From Culex pipiens pallens (taxonomy: Eukaryota; Arthropoda; Insecta; Diptera; Culicidae), in NCBI RefSeq assembly GCF_016801865.2, contig NC_068937.1:35119692-35183691 (forward strand): a stretch of DNA of 64,000 bases. The letters run 5' to 3'. The notes under the pieces are model-generated. The model was given only the letters and a program-made list of their open reading frames with translations, had not been told where the DNA came from and searched no databases. Position numbers and translations under genes: made by a program. This document shows, piece by piece, positions 33,314-45,872 of this stretch (position 1 is its first letter; each line of letters opens with the position of its first letter).

Positions 33314-34939
33314 ATTTGGGATATTTCAATTTTTTATCTGATAAAACCATTGTTTAATATTCATAAATGAAAGAATTCAACCAATTTTTTTTCGAACATC
33401 AAACGAGTCGAGAGCTTGTCAAGTTTCGCAAACTCCCTCAAGAGACACGTGTGCATTTTCGCTCTAGAGGTGTGTCACTTCTCAAGGAGTCTCGCCCCCA
33501 AAACTTTCCCTTCTCTTTGCAGTTTAAAAGTTTAGAAGTAAAAATCTTGAATAGAAAACAGAAAGCAAAAAAAAAACTCGGTTCACTTTGGTGATTGAGT
33601 GGATGTTCACGTGGTGTGACAGAATTTTTCAATGTTTTTCTTTCCCATGTTTGGGGGTGCTTGTTTCGTGTGCAAGTTTTTCCTACTCTTTACCAGAAAG
33701 AGGAAAGGGGAAGAAAGGGGGGGATGAAAAGCTCACGGTAGAGAAAGTTTCGGGCGTTGGCGGGACTAACTTTGGCAAATTCAATCAAAGTCGGGTGTAG
33801 AACAGGATGTTCTTTGAAGGTTGAGAGGGGAGGGAGGAGTTTCGGCACAGTATTTGCATATCTTCGGGAAAACTATTTTCGAACATGCAGAGTGTGGTTG
33901 CGGAATATTAAAAAGTTCAAATATTTGCGTAACCCATAGGAGCTGGTTAGAGAGAAGGTTTGTTGCTGAAGTTTGCAAATTTACACGGGGTTTTTTTTTC
34001 GTTATGAGGTGGCAAAATGTAATTTGTATTTAAATTATTTCATCAACCCAGATCGATTTCAACTGCGTTGCGAAAAAAGTTAATTGAATATCTCCTGCGT
34101 TCATCTATCAATTGCAAAATGCAAACGAGCCACTAATTTTATTCAATTCAACCTCAACCATCATGCCAAATACGTTTACAGAGAAGGGGAAAAGACACTC
34201 CGTCTGTTCCCCATTTCGAGCTCATCAGAAAGCATTTTGTCAATCGATGGAGCAATCTATTTATGGGCACTGATTGAACAAAAGCACGATTGACAGGCGG
34301 ACATTGATTGCCGGTATTGAAGCTCTTTTTACCTGTCACTGGCTGGCAGAAAACGATAAATCATCTCGTTTCGTACTCCGTCATCATCATCCTCGGTCGT
34401 CGTCGTCGTCGTAGTCATTCTCTTCTGGTGGGTGGTGCACTTTGCTCTTGAAGAACTCTTGGAAAGCTCTGCTCCCCTTCCCCCCACCGTGAGCTGTTTC
34501 AGTAGTATTTCTCACCCCCTTTCTTTCATCGGGAGTGCACGCTGAGTCAACTTCCGTTTCGTTGCTCTTTTAGATTTTTCTTGCTCTTCTTGAGAAGCTC
34601 ATCCTATTCCGGAAGGTTGTTCTTTTTGCCTGGTGTGAAGCCGGTCCGATCTTCCGTTTCTTCTGTTGGCTTTGGATTTGACTTTGGAAAATGTCTTCAA
34701 TTCAGCACCGTTCTCTACACTAAACTTTAAGCCACGTGTGTCAGAAAATGAGCATGAGCATGTAACAGACAGTATAATAAAAGTTTTATTTTTGTTTTCA
34801 CTTTGAGAAAGTTATACCTTGGTTATACCTTAAGGTGCATCTTGATGATGTTGTTGTTAGTATCAATAAGATAATAGCTTGCAACCAACCTGCTTGTCCA
34901 ACACTTAAGTCCAAGGGATTTTGTTTCTTTTTTTTTCTT
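33314..34939. other. Unique-looking non-coding DNA
   Basis: No repeat copies elsewhere in the window. A short GTC/CGT trinucleotide run lies near 34393-34415. No exon, RNA or promoter can be supported. Confidence 0.4.
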
Positions 34940-37364
34940 TGTCGTTTTTGTCGTTTTAGTCGTTTTTGGCGTTTTTGTCGTTTTTTGGCGTTTTTGTCGT
35001 TTTTTGTCGTTTTTTGTCGTTTTTGGCGTTTTTATCGTTTTTGTCGTTTTTTGTCGTTTTTTGTCGTTTTTGTCGTTTTGGTCGTTTTTGTCATTTTTGT
35101 CATTTTTGTCATTTTTGTCATTTTTGTCATTTTTTGTCGTTTTTTGTCGTTTTGGTCGTTTTTGTCGTTTTTGTCGTTTTTGTCGTTTTTGTCATTTTTG
35201 TCATTTTTGTCATTTTTGTCGTTTTTTGTCGTTTTTGTCGTTTTTGTCGTTTTTGTCGTTTTTGTCGTTTTTGTCGTTTTTGTCGTTTTTGTCGTTTTTG
35301 TCGTTTTTGTCGTTTTTGTCGTTTTTGTCGTTTTTGTCGTTTTTGTCGTTTTTGTCGTTTTTGTCGTTTTTGTCGTTTTTGTCGTTTTTGTCGTTTTTGT
35401 CGTTTTTGTCGTTTTTGTCGTTTTTGTCGTTTTTGTCGTTTTTGTCGTTTTTGTCGTTTTTGTCGTTTTTGTCGTTTTTGTCGTTTTTGTCGTTTTTGTC
35501 GTTTTTGTCGTTTTTGTCGTTTTTGTCGTTTTTGTCGTTTTTGTCGTTTTTGTCGTTTTTGTTTTTGTTTTTGTTTTTGTTTTTGTTTTTGTTTTTGTTT
35601 TTGTTTTTGTTTTTGTTTTTGTTTTTGTTTTTGTTTTTGTTTTTGTTTTTGTTTTTGTTTTTGTTTTTGTTTTTGTTTTTGTTTTTGTTTTTGTTTTTGT
35701 TTTTGTTTTTGTTTTTGTTGTCGTTTTTGTCGTTTTTGTCGTTTTTGTCGTTTTTGTCGTTTTTGTCGTTTTTGTCGTTTTTGTTTTTGTTTTTGTTTTT
35801 GTTTTTGTTTTTGTTTTTGTTTTTGTTTTTGTTTTTGTTTTTGTTTTTGTTTTTGTTTTTGTTTTTGTTTTTGTTTTTGTTTTTGTTTTTGTTTTTGTTT
35901 TTGTTTTTGTTTTTGTTTTTGTTTTTGTTTTTGTTTTTGTTTTTGTTTTTGTTTTTGTTTTTGTTTTTGTTTTTGTTTTTGTTTTTGTTTTTGTTTTTGT
36001 TTTTGTTTTTGTTTTTGTTTTTGTTTTTGTTTTTGTTTTTGTTTTTGTTTTTGTTTTTGTTTTTGTTTTTGTTTTTGTTTTTGTTTTTGTTTTTGTTTTT
36101 GTTTTTGTTTTTGTTTTTGTTTTTGTTTTTGTTTTTGTTTTTGTTTTTGTTTTTGTTTTTGTTTTTGTTTTTGTTTTTGTTTTTGTTTTTGTTTGTGTTT
36201 TTGTTTTTGTTTTTGGTTTTGTTTTTGTTTTTGTTTTTGTTTTTGTTTTTGTTTTTGTTTTTGTTTTTGTTTTTGTTTTTGTTTTTGTTTTTGTTTTTGT
36301 TTTTGTTTTTGTTTTTGTTTTTGTTTTTGTTTTTGTTTTTGTTTTGTTTTTGTTTTTGTTTTTGTTTTTGTTTTTGTTTTTGTTTTTGTTTTTGTTTTTG
36401 TTTTTGTTTTTGTTTTTGTTTTTGTTTTTGTTTTTGTTTTTGTTTTTGTTTTTGTTTTTGTTTTTGTTTTTGTTTTTGTTTTTGTTTTTGTTTTTGTTTT
36501 TGTTTTTGTTTTTGTTTTTGTTTTTGTTTTTGTTTTTGTTTTTGTTTTTGTTTTTGTTTTGTTTTTGTTTTTGTTTTTGTTTTTGTTTTTGTTTTTGTTT
36601 TTGTTTTTGTTTTTGTTTTTGTTTTTGTTTTTGTTTTTGTTTTTGTTTTTGTTTTTGTTTTTGTTTTTGTTTTTGTTTTTGTTTTTGTTTTTGTTTTTGT
36701 TTTTGTTTTTGTTTTTGTTTTTGTTTTTGTTTTTGTTTTTGTTTTTGTTTTTGTTTTTGTTTTTGTTTTTGTTTTTGTTTTTGTTTTTGTTTTTGTTTTT
36801 GTTTTTGTTTTTGTTTTTGTTTTTGTTTTTGTTTTTGTTTTTGTTTTTGTTTTTGTTTTTGTTTTTGTTTTTGTTTTTGTTTTGTTTTTGTTTTTGTTTT
36901 TGTTTTTGTTTTTGTTTTTGTTTTTGTTTTTGTTTTTGTTTTTGTTTTTGTTTTTGTTTTTGTTTTTGTTTTTGTTTTTGTTTTGTTTTTGTTTTTGTTT
37001 TTGTTTTTGTTTTTGTTTTTGTTTTTGTTTTTGTTTTTGTTTTTGTTTTTGTTTTTGTTTTTGTTTTTGTTTTTGTTTTTGTTTTTGTTTTTGTTTTTGT
37101 TTTTGTTTTTGTTTTTGTTTTTGTTTTTGTTTTTGTTTTTGTTTTTGTTTTTGTTTTTGTTTTTGTTTTTGTTTTTGTTTTTGTTTTTGTTTTTGTTTTT
37201 GTTTTTGTTTTTGTTTTTGTTTTTGTTTTTGTTTTTGTTTTTGTTTTTGTTTTTGTTTTTGTTTTTGTTTTTGTTTTTGTTTTTGTTTTTGTTTTTGTTT
37301 TTGTTTTTGTTTTTGTTTTTGTTTTTGTTTTTGTTTTTGTTTTTGTTTTTGTTTTTGTTATTTT
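34940..37364 (+). repeat. 2.4-kb T/G array: TTTTTGTCG nonamers grading into TTTTTG hexamers
   Basis: 34940-35220 is irregular, with TTTTTGGCG, TTTTTGTCA and 10-bp variants. About 35225-35555 is homogeneous TTTTTGTCG. 35556-35716 is TTTTTG. 35717-35777 returns to TTTTTGTCG (about seven copies). 35778-37357 is TTTTTG with two point variants (about 36194 and 36214) and single-T losses near 36341, 36556, 36879 and 36981. Reading frames of up to 860 codons on both strands are pure low-complexity repeats and are not genes. Confidence 0.98.
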
Positions 37365-38560
37365 GTCAATGCTCTGAAACAAAAATGTTACTATTAATTT
37401 CCCATCAGAAGGTTTAATGCTCAATCAAGTCAACCCTAAATTTGTCTTTTCCAACCTAGCTTGAGGACGCAAAATAAATCCGAAAAGTGAAATTCGAGAT
37501 TGATTGCTGCTGGAAAATTCAATACCACGTCTTCGTGGTCTCCCCTTTCCCTTTCCCAGCTTGTTTTTCAACTCTTTGTTCTTTGAACAATTTTCCGAAA
37601 TAAACAACCAACAGTCGGAAAATCGACGCTGGTAGGTGCCAACAACAAAAGAAAAGAAGGAGCAAAATTCAAGTCTATTTATATTCACCTTTTCCGCCCA
37701 AAATGTACCCTACACGAGCCAAAACGCAATAATGCTGCTGGAACATACCTTCCTTTGTGCTTATCGTTGGGGTGGCTCATTTTTATTTTAGCTTTCAAAA
37801 TTATTTTCTTTTGCTTAAAATTTTGCTTTATAGTGATGAAGAACATCAGCTTTTTTCAAAAAATAATCACAATAAGCTACCCTAGAGTTTCCTCCTCTGA
37901 GAATGATTTTTCCTCCGTTCTCCAAAAATGGAAGGTGTTTCTGCGATAAAATAGACGACGCGTGTTTTTATTTGGTTCCAGCGAAATTTTCCCTCTCAAC
38001 GGGGTGCTTTTCCGGGAGAAAACACACTCCTCGTTATGTGTGTACCTCTGTGTTCGTGCAAGTGTTGCGATACTTGGTTCAATTTATTTGCGCCATATTT
38101 TTTGCTGCACCTTTTTGCCCAGAACCTTGCCTTATCCTTTAGTTTAACTCCCCCTTCCTCCCTTCCCAAGAGATTGCGGGTGGGGGTATCTGTTGAAGTG
38201 GCCAAAAAGTTACTCCTCTGCACAAAATAATGCTTTTTACTGCTGGCCACTGGTATAAGTTGCATCATTACACACACACAAGCACAAGAACTGCCCGAAC
38301 GAGCACACTTTCGTAATAATTATGATTACGAATGGTTTTTATTGTGTCCCGAATGGCCGAGAAAATGGAAAGTTTTCCCTTTTCCCCCATCCTTGATGCG
38401 AGGATGTTGTTGGCCCTTGCAGGAAGTAGGACACAGGAAGTGGCTGTATGTATGCAAACGATTTCCATGTGTTGTCGTCGTCGTCCACTTGTTATCCCTT
38501 GTGCGACATTGTGCAACGTGTTTCTTCTAGGTTGATCTGGAAGTGAGATAATTTACGTAA
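37365..38560. other. Unique-looking non-coding DNA
   Basis: Balanced composition with a short CA run at 38272-38281. Several short open frames overlap on both strands without any recognisable domain. No gene called. Confidence 0.4.
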
Positions 38561-39412
38561 CAAAAAAATATTTTTTATTTGAATGATAGATAGCATTTGA
38601 ACAAATGAAAAGCTTTTTTCAAACAAGATCTGTCCACATTTTCTTTAATTTTAAGAATAATGAATTTATGATTTGCAGTCAGAAATGATTTTTTCGAGCC
38701 CTATTTGAAGAAAAAAAAAATTTCAAACGTCTTTTGAAACTTGATTTCCAATAAAAAATTAGAAAAAAAAGTGATTAATTTGACTGTCAATGATTCAATT
38801 TTTCTTTTAAACTTTTTGTCATTTCAAAAATTAATTTCCAAAATATGTATTTTTTAGATTTTTGATCCTTCAAAATGAAATTTAAAAGACTCAAAAATGC
38901 TTTTTTTACGCAAGAGTGTGATCTTGTAAAAAAACTAAGATATTGTGGACCAAAACTTCAAAAATCATTTTAATATACAAAATCAAATTTGTAACTTTGT
39001 ATAAAACTGTTACACTCCAAAAAACTAACCCTCTCCAACAAATTACGAAGTCCCTAAGATTCTTAATTTAAGTCATATTCTCAATTTAAGTCATGGACAT
39101 TCTCATTTTAAGTCATGACTTAAAAAAAGTTGCATAAATCGAGAATCGTTTAAAAAAAGGTGACTTAAAAAAAGAATATGGTGTATTACAACACACAATC
39201 TGATTATTAATGTTAAGCTCAGAAAATGGTAGGAAATGCTTTTCCCTCCTAGTTCCTCGTAGTTTTATTAGATATTTATAGAATTGCAAAAAAGACGAGG
39301 AATAAAAATACCAGAAAATGTCTTTAAAAGTGCACTTTTTACAAAATTTAATAATTTTCGATAGATTTTTTTTCAAATTTATAAATAAATTTCGACATTG
39401 AAAAAATGCGTT
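38561..39412. other. AT-rich unassigned sequence
   Basis: Contains the imperfect tandem phrase TTAAGTCATGAC/TTAAGTCATATTC near 39055-39125. Nothing else visible. Confidence 0.4.
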
Positions 39413-41524
39413 TGAGCAATTCTCTACCAAAACCGGAAATGGATTTTATTTGTATTTTTTGATTTGGCTCAAACTTTGTGGGGGCCTTCCCTATGACCAA
39501 ATAAACTATTTGTGTGATTGGTTCATCCATACAAGTTTCCATACAATTTTGGCTGCTGTCCATACAAAAATGGTTTGTAAATATTCAAACAGCTGTAACT
39601 TTTGAGTAAATTTTCTGATCTTGAGTGAATTTTCTGATCAATTTGGTGTCTTCGGCAAAGTTGTAGGTTCCAGATTTTTTTTATTAACTTTTTTTTCACT
39701 AAAACTCAATTTCCCAAAATACGTATTTTTTGATTTTCGAGATTTTTTTATATGTTTTAGGGGACAAAAATCCGCAACTTTTGAGCCATAGAGAAACATG
39801 GTCAAAAAATCTGCCGCCGCGTTATGATTTTTTGAAAAATAGTGATTTTTGGAAAAAATCGAAGTTTTATGCAAAAACAAGTTTGACATTACTTTTTAAT
39901 GAAACGAAACGAAAACGAAACTATTGGCACTACGCCCCCCGGGGCATGGCCTTCCTCTAACGTGGGATTTCTGCTCCAGCGCCTCTGACGAGACAGGAGA
40001 AACCGGGACCGACGTTTTACTTCACCATCCGAAAGAAGCTCAGTGGATAAGGCGGGAATCGAACCCGCGTCTCATAGCATCATCGGGATCGGCAGCCGAA
40101 GCCGCTACCCCTGCGCCACGAGACCTACTTTTTAATGCAAAATTGAAATTGAAATCGAAAAGTACTGTAAAGATTTTTTTTATAAAGGGCTCCATTTTAA
40201 TGATATAGCCACCGAAAGTTTGATTTTAGCGAAATATTTGCAGTTTTTCGATTTTTAAAAATAGTGACCATGAGTGACCATTTTTAAAAATATTTTTTTT
40301 GAAAAGTTCAGAAAATTTGCTATAAAATTGTCTAAGAGATATTGAAGATTGGACCTCTGGTTGCTGAAATACAGCGGCTTAAAGAAAAAGAAACACGAAA
40401 ATTGAAGTTTTCTAAGTCTCACCCAATCAGCCCACCATTTTCTAATGACGATATCTCAGCAATTAATGGTCCGATTTTCAATGTTAATACATAAAAAATT
40501 CGTGAAATTTTCTGATCTTTTCGAAAAAAATATTTTGAAATTTTTTAAATCAAGACTAGAATTTTAAATGGGCGTAATATTCAATATTTGGCCCTTTTAA
40601 AATGTTAGTCTTGATTTAATTTTTTTTAAAATATTTTTTTCGAAAAGATCGGAAAACTTCACGAATGTTTCATGTATTAACATTGACAATTTGACCATTA
40701 ATTGCTGAGATATCGTCATTAGAAAAAGGTGGGTTGTTTTGTGAGATTTAGAAAACTTCAATTTTCGTGTTTCTTTTTCTTAAAGCTGCTCTATCTCAGC
40801 AACCCTAGGTCCAATCTTCAATGTCTCTTAGACAATTTTATAGCAAATTTTCTGAACTTTTCAGAAAAAATATTTTAGAAATGGTCACTCATGGTCACTT
40901 TTTTTAAAAATTGAAAAACTGCAAATATTTCGCTAAAATCAAACTTTCGGTGGCTATATATTGAAAACGGAGCCCTTTATCAAATTCAATTTTGCATTAA
41001 AAAGTAATGTCAAACTTGTTTTTGCAGGAAACTTCAATTTTTTCCAAAAATCACTATTTTTTCAAAAATTCATAACTCGGCGGCAGATTTTTTGACCATG
41101 TTTCTCTATGGCTCAAAAGTTGCGGATTTTTGTCCCCTAAAACATATTCAAAAAAATCTCGAAAATCAAAAAACACTTATTTTGGGAAATTGAGTTTTAG
41201 TAAAAAAAAAATGTTGATAAAAAAATCTGCAATTTTTTTTTCCGTGTACCTATTTTTTTCTCAAAAGTCCTCAACAATACCTACAACTTTGCCGAAGACA
41301 CCAAATTGATCAGAAAATTCACTCAAAAGTTACAGTTGTTTGAATATTTACATACCACTTTTTTATGGACAGCAGCCAAAATTGTATGGAGACTTGTATG
41401 GGTGAACCAATGACGCAAATAGCTTATTTGGTCATAGGGAAGGCCCCCACAAAGTTTGAGTCAAATAAAAAAATACAAAAAATAAAAATGGTCGAAATCG
41501 GCCGATTTCGTAGAGAGTTGCTCG
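39413..41524. mobile_element. Full-length 2.1-kb foldback, second GAGCAATTCTCTAC subfamily (E), carrying a SINE
   Basis: Starts TGAGCAATTCTCTACC and ends GTAGAGAGTTGCTCG. Arms mirror around 40584. The terminal region (GGGGGCCTTCCCTATGACCA) differs from copy A, marking a separate subfamily, but the inner GATATCTCAGCAA motifs are shared. The left arm is interrupted by the SINE at 39902-40125; the right arm preserves the empty target. Confidence 0.92.
39902..40125 (-). mobile_element. 224-bp tRNA-derived SINE with 12-bp target duplication
   Basis: Minus-strand element flanked by TACTTTTTAATG at 39890-39901 and 40126-40137. The opposite arm of the same foldback (near 41003-41015) has that site uninterrupted. 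The 5' head has a consensus A box TGGCGCAGGGG (40108-40118) and a perfect B box GGTTCGATTCC (40055-40065), spaced 42 bases apart as in long-variable-arm tRNAs. The 3' end is TTTCGTTTTCGTTTCGTTT rather than poly-A. Length fits the short tRNA-derived SINEs known from Culex; I do not name the family with certainty. Confidence 0.93.
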
Positions 41525-42615
41525 TTTAATGAAAATTCATTCAAATCAATTAAAAGTTAATAAAAACGTTTTTGAGAATCCAACTTTCAATGATAAAAAG
41601 TCAAATAAATAAAAAAATTTCCGTGTTCCAATTTTTAAAATCCTTATCATGAGTTGTGTGATGGAAGATTTGTCACCATTTTTGCACCAGTCTCTACTGT
41701 GGAAAATGCACAAGCGATCCAAAGCTGGAACTACTCGTCGTGTGTAAGATTTTCTACTCAAGGAGGTATTAGATTATGCCAAACAAACTCGCACTTTTTG
41801 ACAGTTTGCCTGCATTTGTTTGCAGAAAAGCTTCGTTCCCGAGTTTTTGCGAGTTTGGCAAACTGTCTAACACAAAAAGGGCGAGTTTGTAGTTTGCACA
41901 ATGGTCCAGATCGCAAAATTAAGTGGAAAATGGATTTTCCGAAAAATGGTGAAGGAATATTTTTGGAATTTTTTTCGTCCTCTAAAAAGTTGTTGGGCTT
42001 GCCAATCCAAGCAACTTTGTCCAAGACACCAAAATTTTATCTCGTAATCTACGCCTTCTGCGACCAAATTTATAGAAAGCATGTGAGTAAACCTTCAAAA
42101 ATCAGTTTTTTTAACGTGCCAATTCAGGGTTAAGTTTTAGAGAAAAGTGATATTAGGGGAACTTTTAGAGCTCTAAAAAACAAACAATTTTATTTTTTGA
42201 CAGGGCTATTTGGCCTTAAGGGTCAAAAGTTTTTGAAAATCACCCTAATAGTGAACCACCCTAATTCTCAACCAAGCCAAAAGTTGCCCCTTTCCATTTG
42301 CAACAACTCTTCTGAAGACACCAACGCTCCAAAACTTCACAATTTTTCGGAAAATCCATTTTCCACTAAATTTTGCGTTCTGGACCACTGTGCATTGTCT
42401 ATTACCTCCTTCAGATAACTTATATGTTTTCATGTAAACTTTTTTGCAAACGCTAACATTTTAATATATTGGATTGGTAGTTTGGAAAATAAACGTTCTA
42501 TTGATATTTTTTTTCAATTCGAATATGGTAAACAACTTTGCTTATTCGATGTGATGCCTTGGGTAAACTAGGTATCCGAGGAGATAAAACCTGTCACGTA
42601 GAACATCCCAAAATA
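41525..42615. mobile_element. Foldback-like region with nested short hairpin
   Basis: Arms 41896-41951 and 42337-42393 are inverted copies (GGAAAATGGATTTTCCGAAAA against TTTTCGGAAAATCCATTTTCC). On the left, CAAACTCGCACTTTTTGACA (about 41784) faces a partly matching complement near 41861-41891, a smaller hairpin possibly inserted separately. Outer ends are not defined. No gene. Confidence 0.55.
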
Positions 42616-43259
42616 CAGTCATCCCACATATTCGGAACGGTTTCCAGATCGGCCAATGTTCAAAAAATCATAGCAAATCGATCATTGAACTTAATGATTC
42701 GCTTTTACCTTCATTTGAAAGCTTTTCTTGCGATCTTTCGAATGCTGTATCGAACATCTGCAAATTTCAACTTTTATATGAAGTTTTTGAAGAATTACTT
42801 TGACCCTTGAAATCCACAAATTCGAAACACTTTTTTCTTACGAATGTAAACAAACTTTGGATCTCTCCAGGAGTACATATTTATTACCAAATAATGACTT
42901 CACACACTGAAACCAATGAAACTCAAGCTTAGTCATGATTTATACATGGTTTGATAACTTTGTTTGTGAAAATATCAGTTAAATTCAGGTGTTCCACAAT
43001 AGTGGGAGGCACAATAACATCCCACAATTATGAAACAGGCCATTTGAAGGCAGTGTTTTGGTGCTCTGGACAAAATAGTCTTGGAATGAAGTTTTTTGTT
43101 CAAAAAGTACTACTTTTACTAGTGAAATAGCAAGATAATGTCCATACGAAGTTTCTAAAAATAGTAAGGTGGACAGAAAAGCTACTTTTGGCATGCTATT
43201 GACAAATTATCATAAAAGTGTTCCGAATTTGTGGGTGTTCCGAATATGTGGGATGACTG
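42616..43259. mobile_element. 644-bp TA-flanked element with CAGTCATCCC ends
   Basis: Terminal inverted repeats of 23 bp are perfect (CAGTCATCCCACATATTCGG at the left and its complement at the right), with TA at 42614-42615 and 43260-43261. CAGT ends plus a TA duplication fit Tc1/mariner. No transposase frame. A fragment is at 2300-2580. Confidence 0.9.
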
Positions 43260-43261
43260 TA

Positions 43262-44515
43262 CCAATAAAGTAGTATTTTATGTTCACTGAAACTATACAA
43301 AAATGATCGGATGTCAAAACCAGACGACCTCCTGCTTGTTATGAAACAATAACCGGGAGGGCTTAGACCAGCCAAATGTGGTAATTTTGAGGATTTCATT
43401 TGTCTGTTTTTTACTTGTTAGTATTTTTCTAATAAAAAAAAGCTTGAAAATTTACGATAAAATTTGTCATAACCGAGACTTAAATCTTGAAATTCCTTCA
43501 AATCCGCCCATTCCGCCAACAGTCAACACAACTTCATTAGGTCACACCAAGGGATGACTTTTAATTTATGGCGGCCATTATCGCCAGGTTTTGCGACGTG
43601 GCTGAAGCCCCCGCTTAGACGGTGAGCATTTTCGCTGATTTTGCACAAGTGGGAGGAGGCTGGTGAAGTTGTGTGCAGCGTAATTATGCAGAGGAGCAAA
43701 CATGCGGCGACAGAGGCGGCTACTGGACACTCTCGCTAACATAACCTCTGAATAGCCGGGCAGGTGTTTGCTCGCGGGTTGAAAGGAAAACTTCGCCGGC
43801 GAATAAGATGAGCCAAGTTTTGCGCGGGGCCCTGGCCCGGTTCAGTGCCTGATAACGGGCTAAATTATGACGAGAAAATGGGGGATCGTGCCAGACTCAA
43901 CGCGCGTAATTTGGAGGTTAGCAGAGCACTGAACCTGCATTCTAATGAAGTAAGAACGACCTGATTCACCGGAAGGCATAATGCGGAGACTCTTGCTTTT
44001 GAAGGGGGATGGAACAAGAAAGTTAATGAGTGTCGATAGCGATCTAAAGTTTCACTTGCAGGGCGTTAATTTACTTCTCTAACCCAAACAAAAACGTTAT
44101 TCAAGCCAGTCAATCTTCAAGGACCACCAGCCTCTGCAAGATTAACCCCTATCAAATAGAATTCCTATACTACGGAGGGCCCCCACAAAATCCCACATCT
44201 CTCCGTAGGGAATCCGGGCTGAATAGCCTCCCCTAACTCTATTCGTTTATACATTCGCTTTCTCATCAAAAGAGTAAGTTTATGTTTATCCCCGTTCCTT
44301 TCGCTATTTTGCTGAATTCAATAGAACGCCACCAGCCCCTCCACACCAAGAGGCTCGTGTTGTTTGCTCATCCATATAATATACACCTTTTTCATATTTT
44401 TGCTTTTCTGGAGATTTGTAAAGGTTGCGAAAAAGTTGAAGGCATTTTTGTCCTATTTAGATTAAAATCAGACTACTCACATAGTTTTTCGCTACACTGA
44501 AATAAATAGAATTCA
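43262..44515. other. Unique-looking non-coding DNA
   Basis: Balanced composition between about 43540 and 44280, with no sister copy in the window. No exon or RNA recognised. Confidence 0.4.
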
Positions 44516-44985
44516 GTTTTTTGATATCTCGTGACGGAGGGGCGGTACGACCCCTTCCATTTTTGAACATGCGAAAAAAGAGTTTTAAAAATTCTCCCAT
44601 TTTCCGTTACTCGACTGTAAAAAACTTTGGAACATGTCATTTTACGGGAAATTTAATGTTCTTTTCGAATCTACATCGACCCAGAAGGGTCATTTTTTCA
44701 TTTAGAATAAAAATTTTCATTTTGAAATTTCGTATTTTTTCTAACTTTGCAGGGTTATTTTTTAGAGTGTAACAATGTTCAACAAAGTTGTAGAACAGAC
44801 AATTACAAAAAGTTTGATGTATAGACATAAGGGGTTTGCTTTAAACATCACGAGTTATCGCGATTTTACGAAAAAAAAGTTTCGAAAAAGTAACTTTTTG
44901 CGTTTCTCTTTATTTCGTCGTCCGTGTCTGTCGCGGGTGACCATGAACGGCCGTGATCGATGACGACCAACTTTTTCAGAACTCG
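44516..44985 (+). mobile_element. TTCTCCGCCAACTC palindromic family, copy 4, internal fragment
   Basis: Begins TTTTTTGATATCTCGTGACGGA and follows the core through GGTACGACCCCTTCCATTTT, the GGGTTATTTTTTAGAGTGTAA block and the GACGACCAACTTTTTC hinge. Outer ends are missing. Confidence 0.75.
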
Positions 44986-45592
44986 ACGATCCAAAATGTC
45001 AGTGCAACTTTCGATCATTATATAGAAATGGCTTTTTCACCATAAAAAAAACCTTATTCGAAAAAAATTAAACACAATTTACCCGACGCCGTGCCTTTCG
45101 ATCAACGATGATATAGGAAAAGCTTTGAAAATCACAAACAAAGATTACAAAAGCACAAAAAATACCAATTACTCAACAAAAATGACGCTCAAGACACAAA
45201 TAATTCAGAAAGGCAAGAGCGTGGACTCGCCGCCCGCAATCGACTGAAGTAGGAAACACAATCAACACCCTGTTACTTTGGAACACAATTACTACGACAA
45301 ACTCAATCGGCGGCGTGCCCTCCAATCAACAATGATTAAGGAAGGACTGATATTATCATTGCTAGCAAGTAATATCACACATAAAAACACGACAAAAGAC
45401 ACCCACAAAAAATCACTTTTCACTCCGAATATTTTTTACGACCACGCGCTCCCTTTACAAATTATGCACTCACCCCATACTAACCAAATGCACACAAAAA
45501 AAACTAACCTAAATAATCACGACTTCGCGTCCCCACTTCCAGCGCACCAATCTATTGCACACTGCATGTACATTTTTTGTAAAAAAAAAAAA
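44986..45592 (-). repeat. A/C-rich repeat body next to a tRNA-like head
   Basis: Two related segments occur in tandem: GCCGTGCCTTTCGATCAACGATGAT near 45088 and GGCGTGCCCTCCAATCAACAATGAT near 45312. On the minus strand this lies downstream of the tRNA-like segment at 45593-45668, so it may be the body of one retroposon. I find no target duplication. Confidence 0.4.
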
Positions 45593-45668
45593 GTTGCAAC
45601 CGACGGGATTCAAACCCAGCACCAACAGTTAGGACTGGCATCTTAACCCACTCGACCATCAGACCGAT
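45593..45668 (-). other. tRNA-like segment with Pol III boxes and terminator
   Basis: A box TGGTCGAGTGG (45648-45658) fits consensus; the B-box position reads GGTTTGAATCC (45606-45616) with one change. A run of 12 T (minus strand, 45581-45592) follows, matching a Pol III terminator. The acceptor stem does not pair well and the anticodon stem is broken, so it is a pseudo-tRNA or SINE head and not a working tRNA gene. Confidence 0.55.
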
Positions 45669-45872
45669 CAATAACTACAGTTACAATAACTTTATAATAA
45701 AAAAGTACCCAAATGATTATAATTTACGTTATTAAATGAGTTAAAGTATGAAATTTGTTTTTGGTAAAAGTTTTCTAAAATAAGTTTTTTGTAAGCAATA
45801 AAATATTTGAAGCAAGTATCAAATGAAAACTCATGAAACGATTGGCTTATTTTTTCGCTTTTTTGGCCCTTT
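45669..45872. other. AT-rich spacer
   Basis: Short non-coding stretch between the tRNA-like segment and the next dispersed repeat. Confidence 0.4.

Noticed and set aside
34835..37417. Open frames of about 800 codons on both strands
   Set aside because: They are translations of TTTTTGTCG and TTTTTG repeats; every frame is low-complexity and changes phase at single-base slips.
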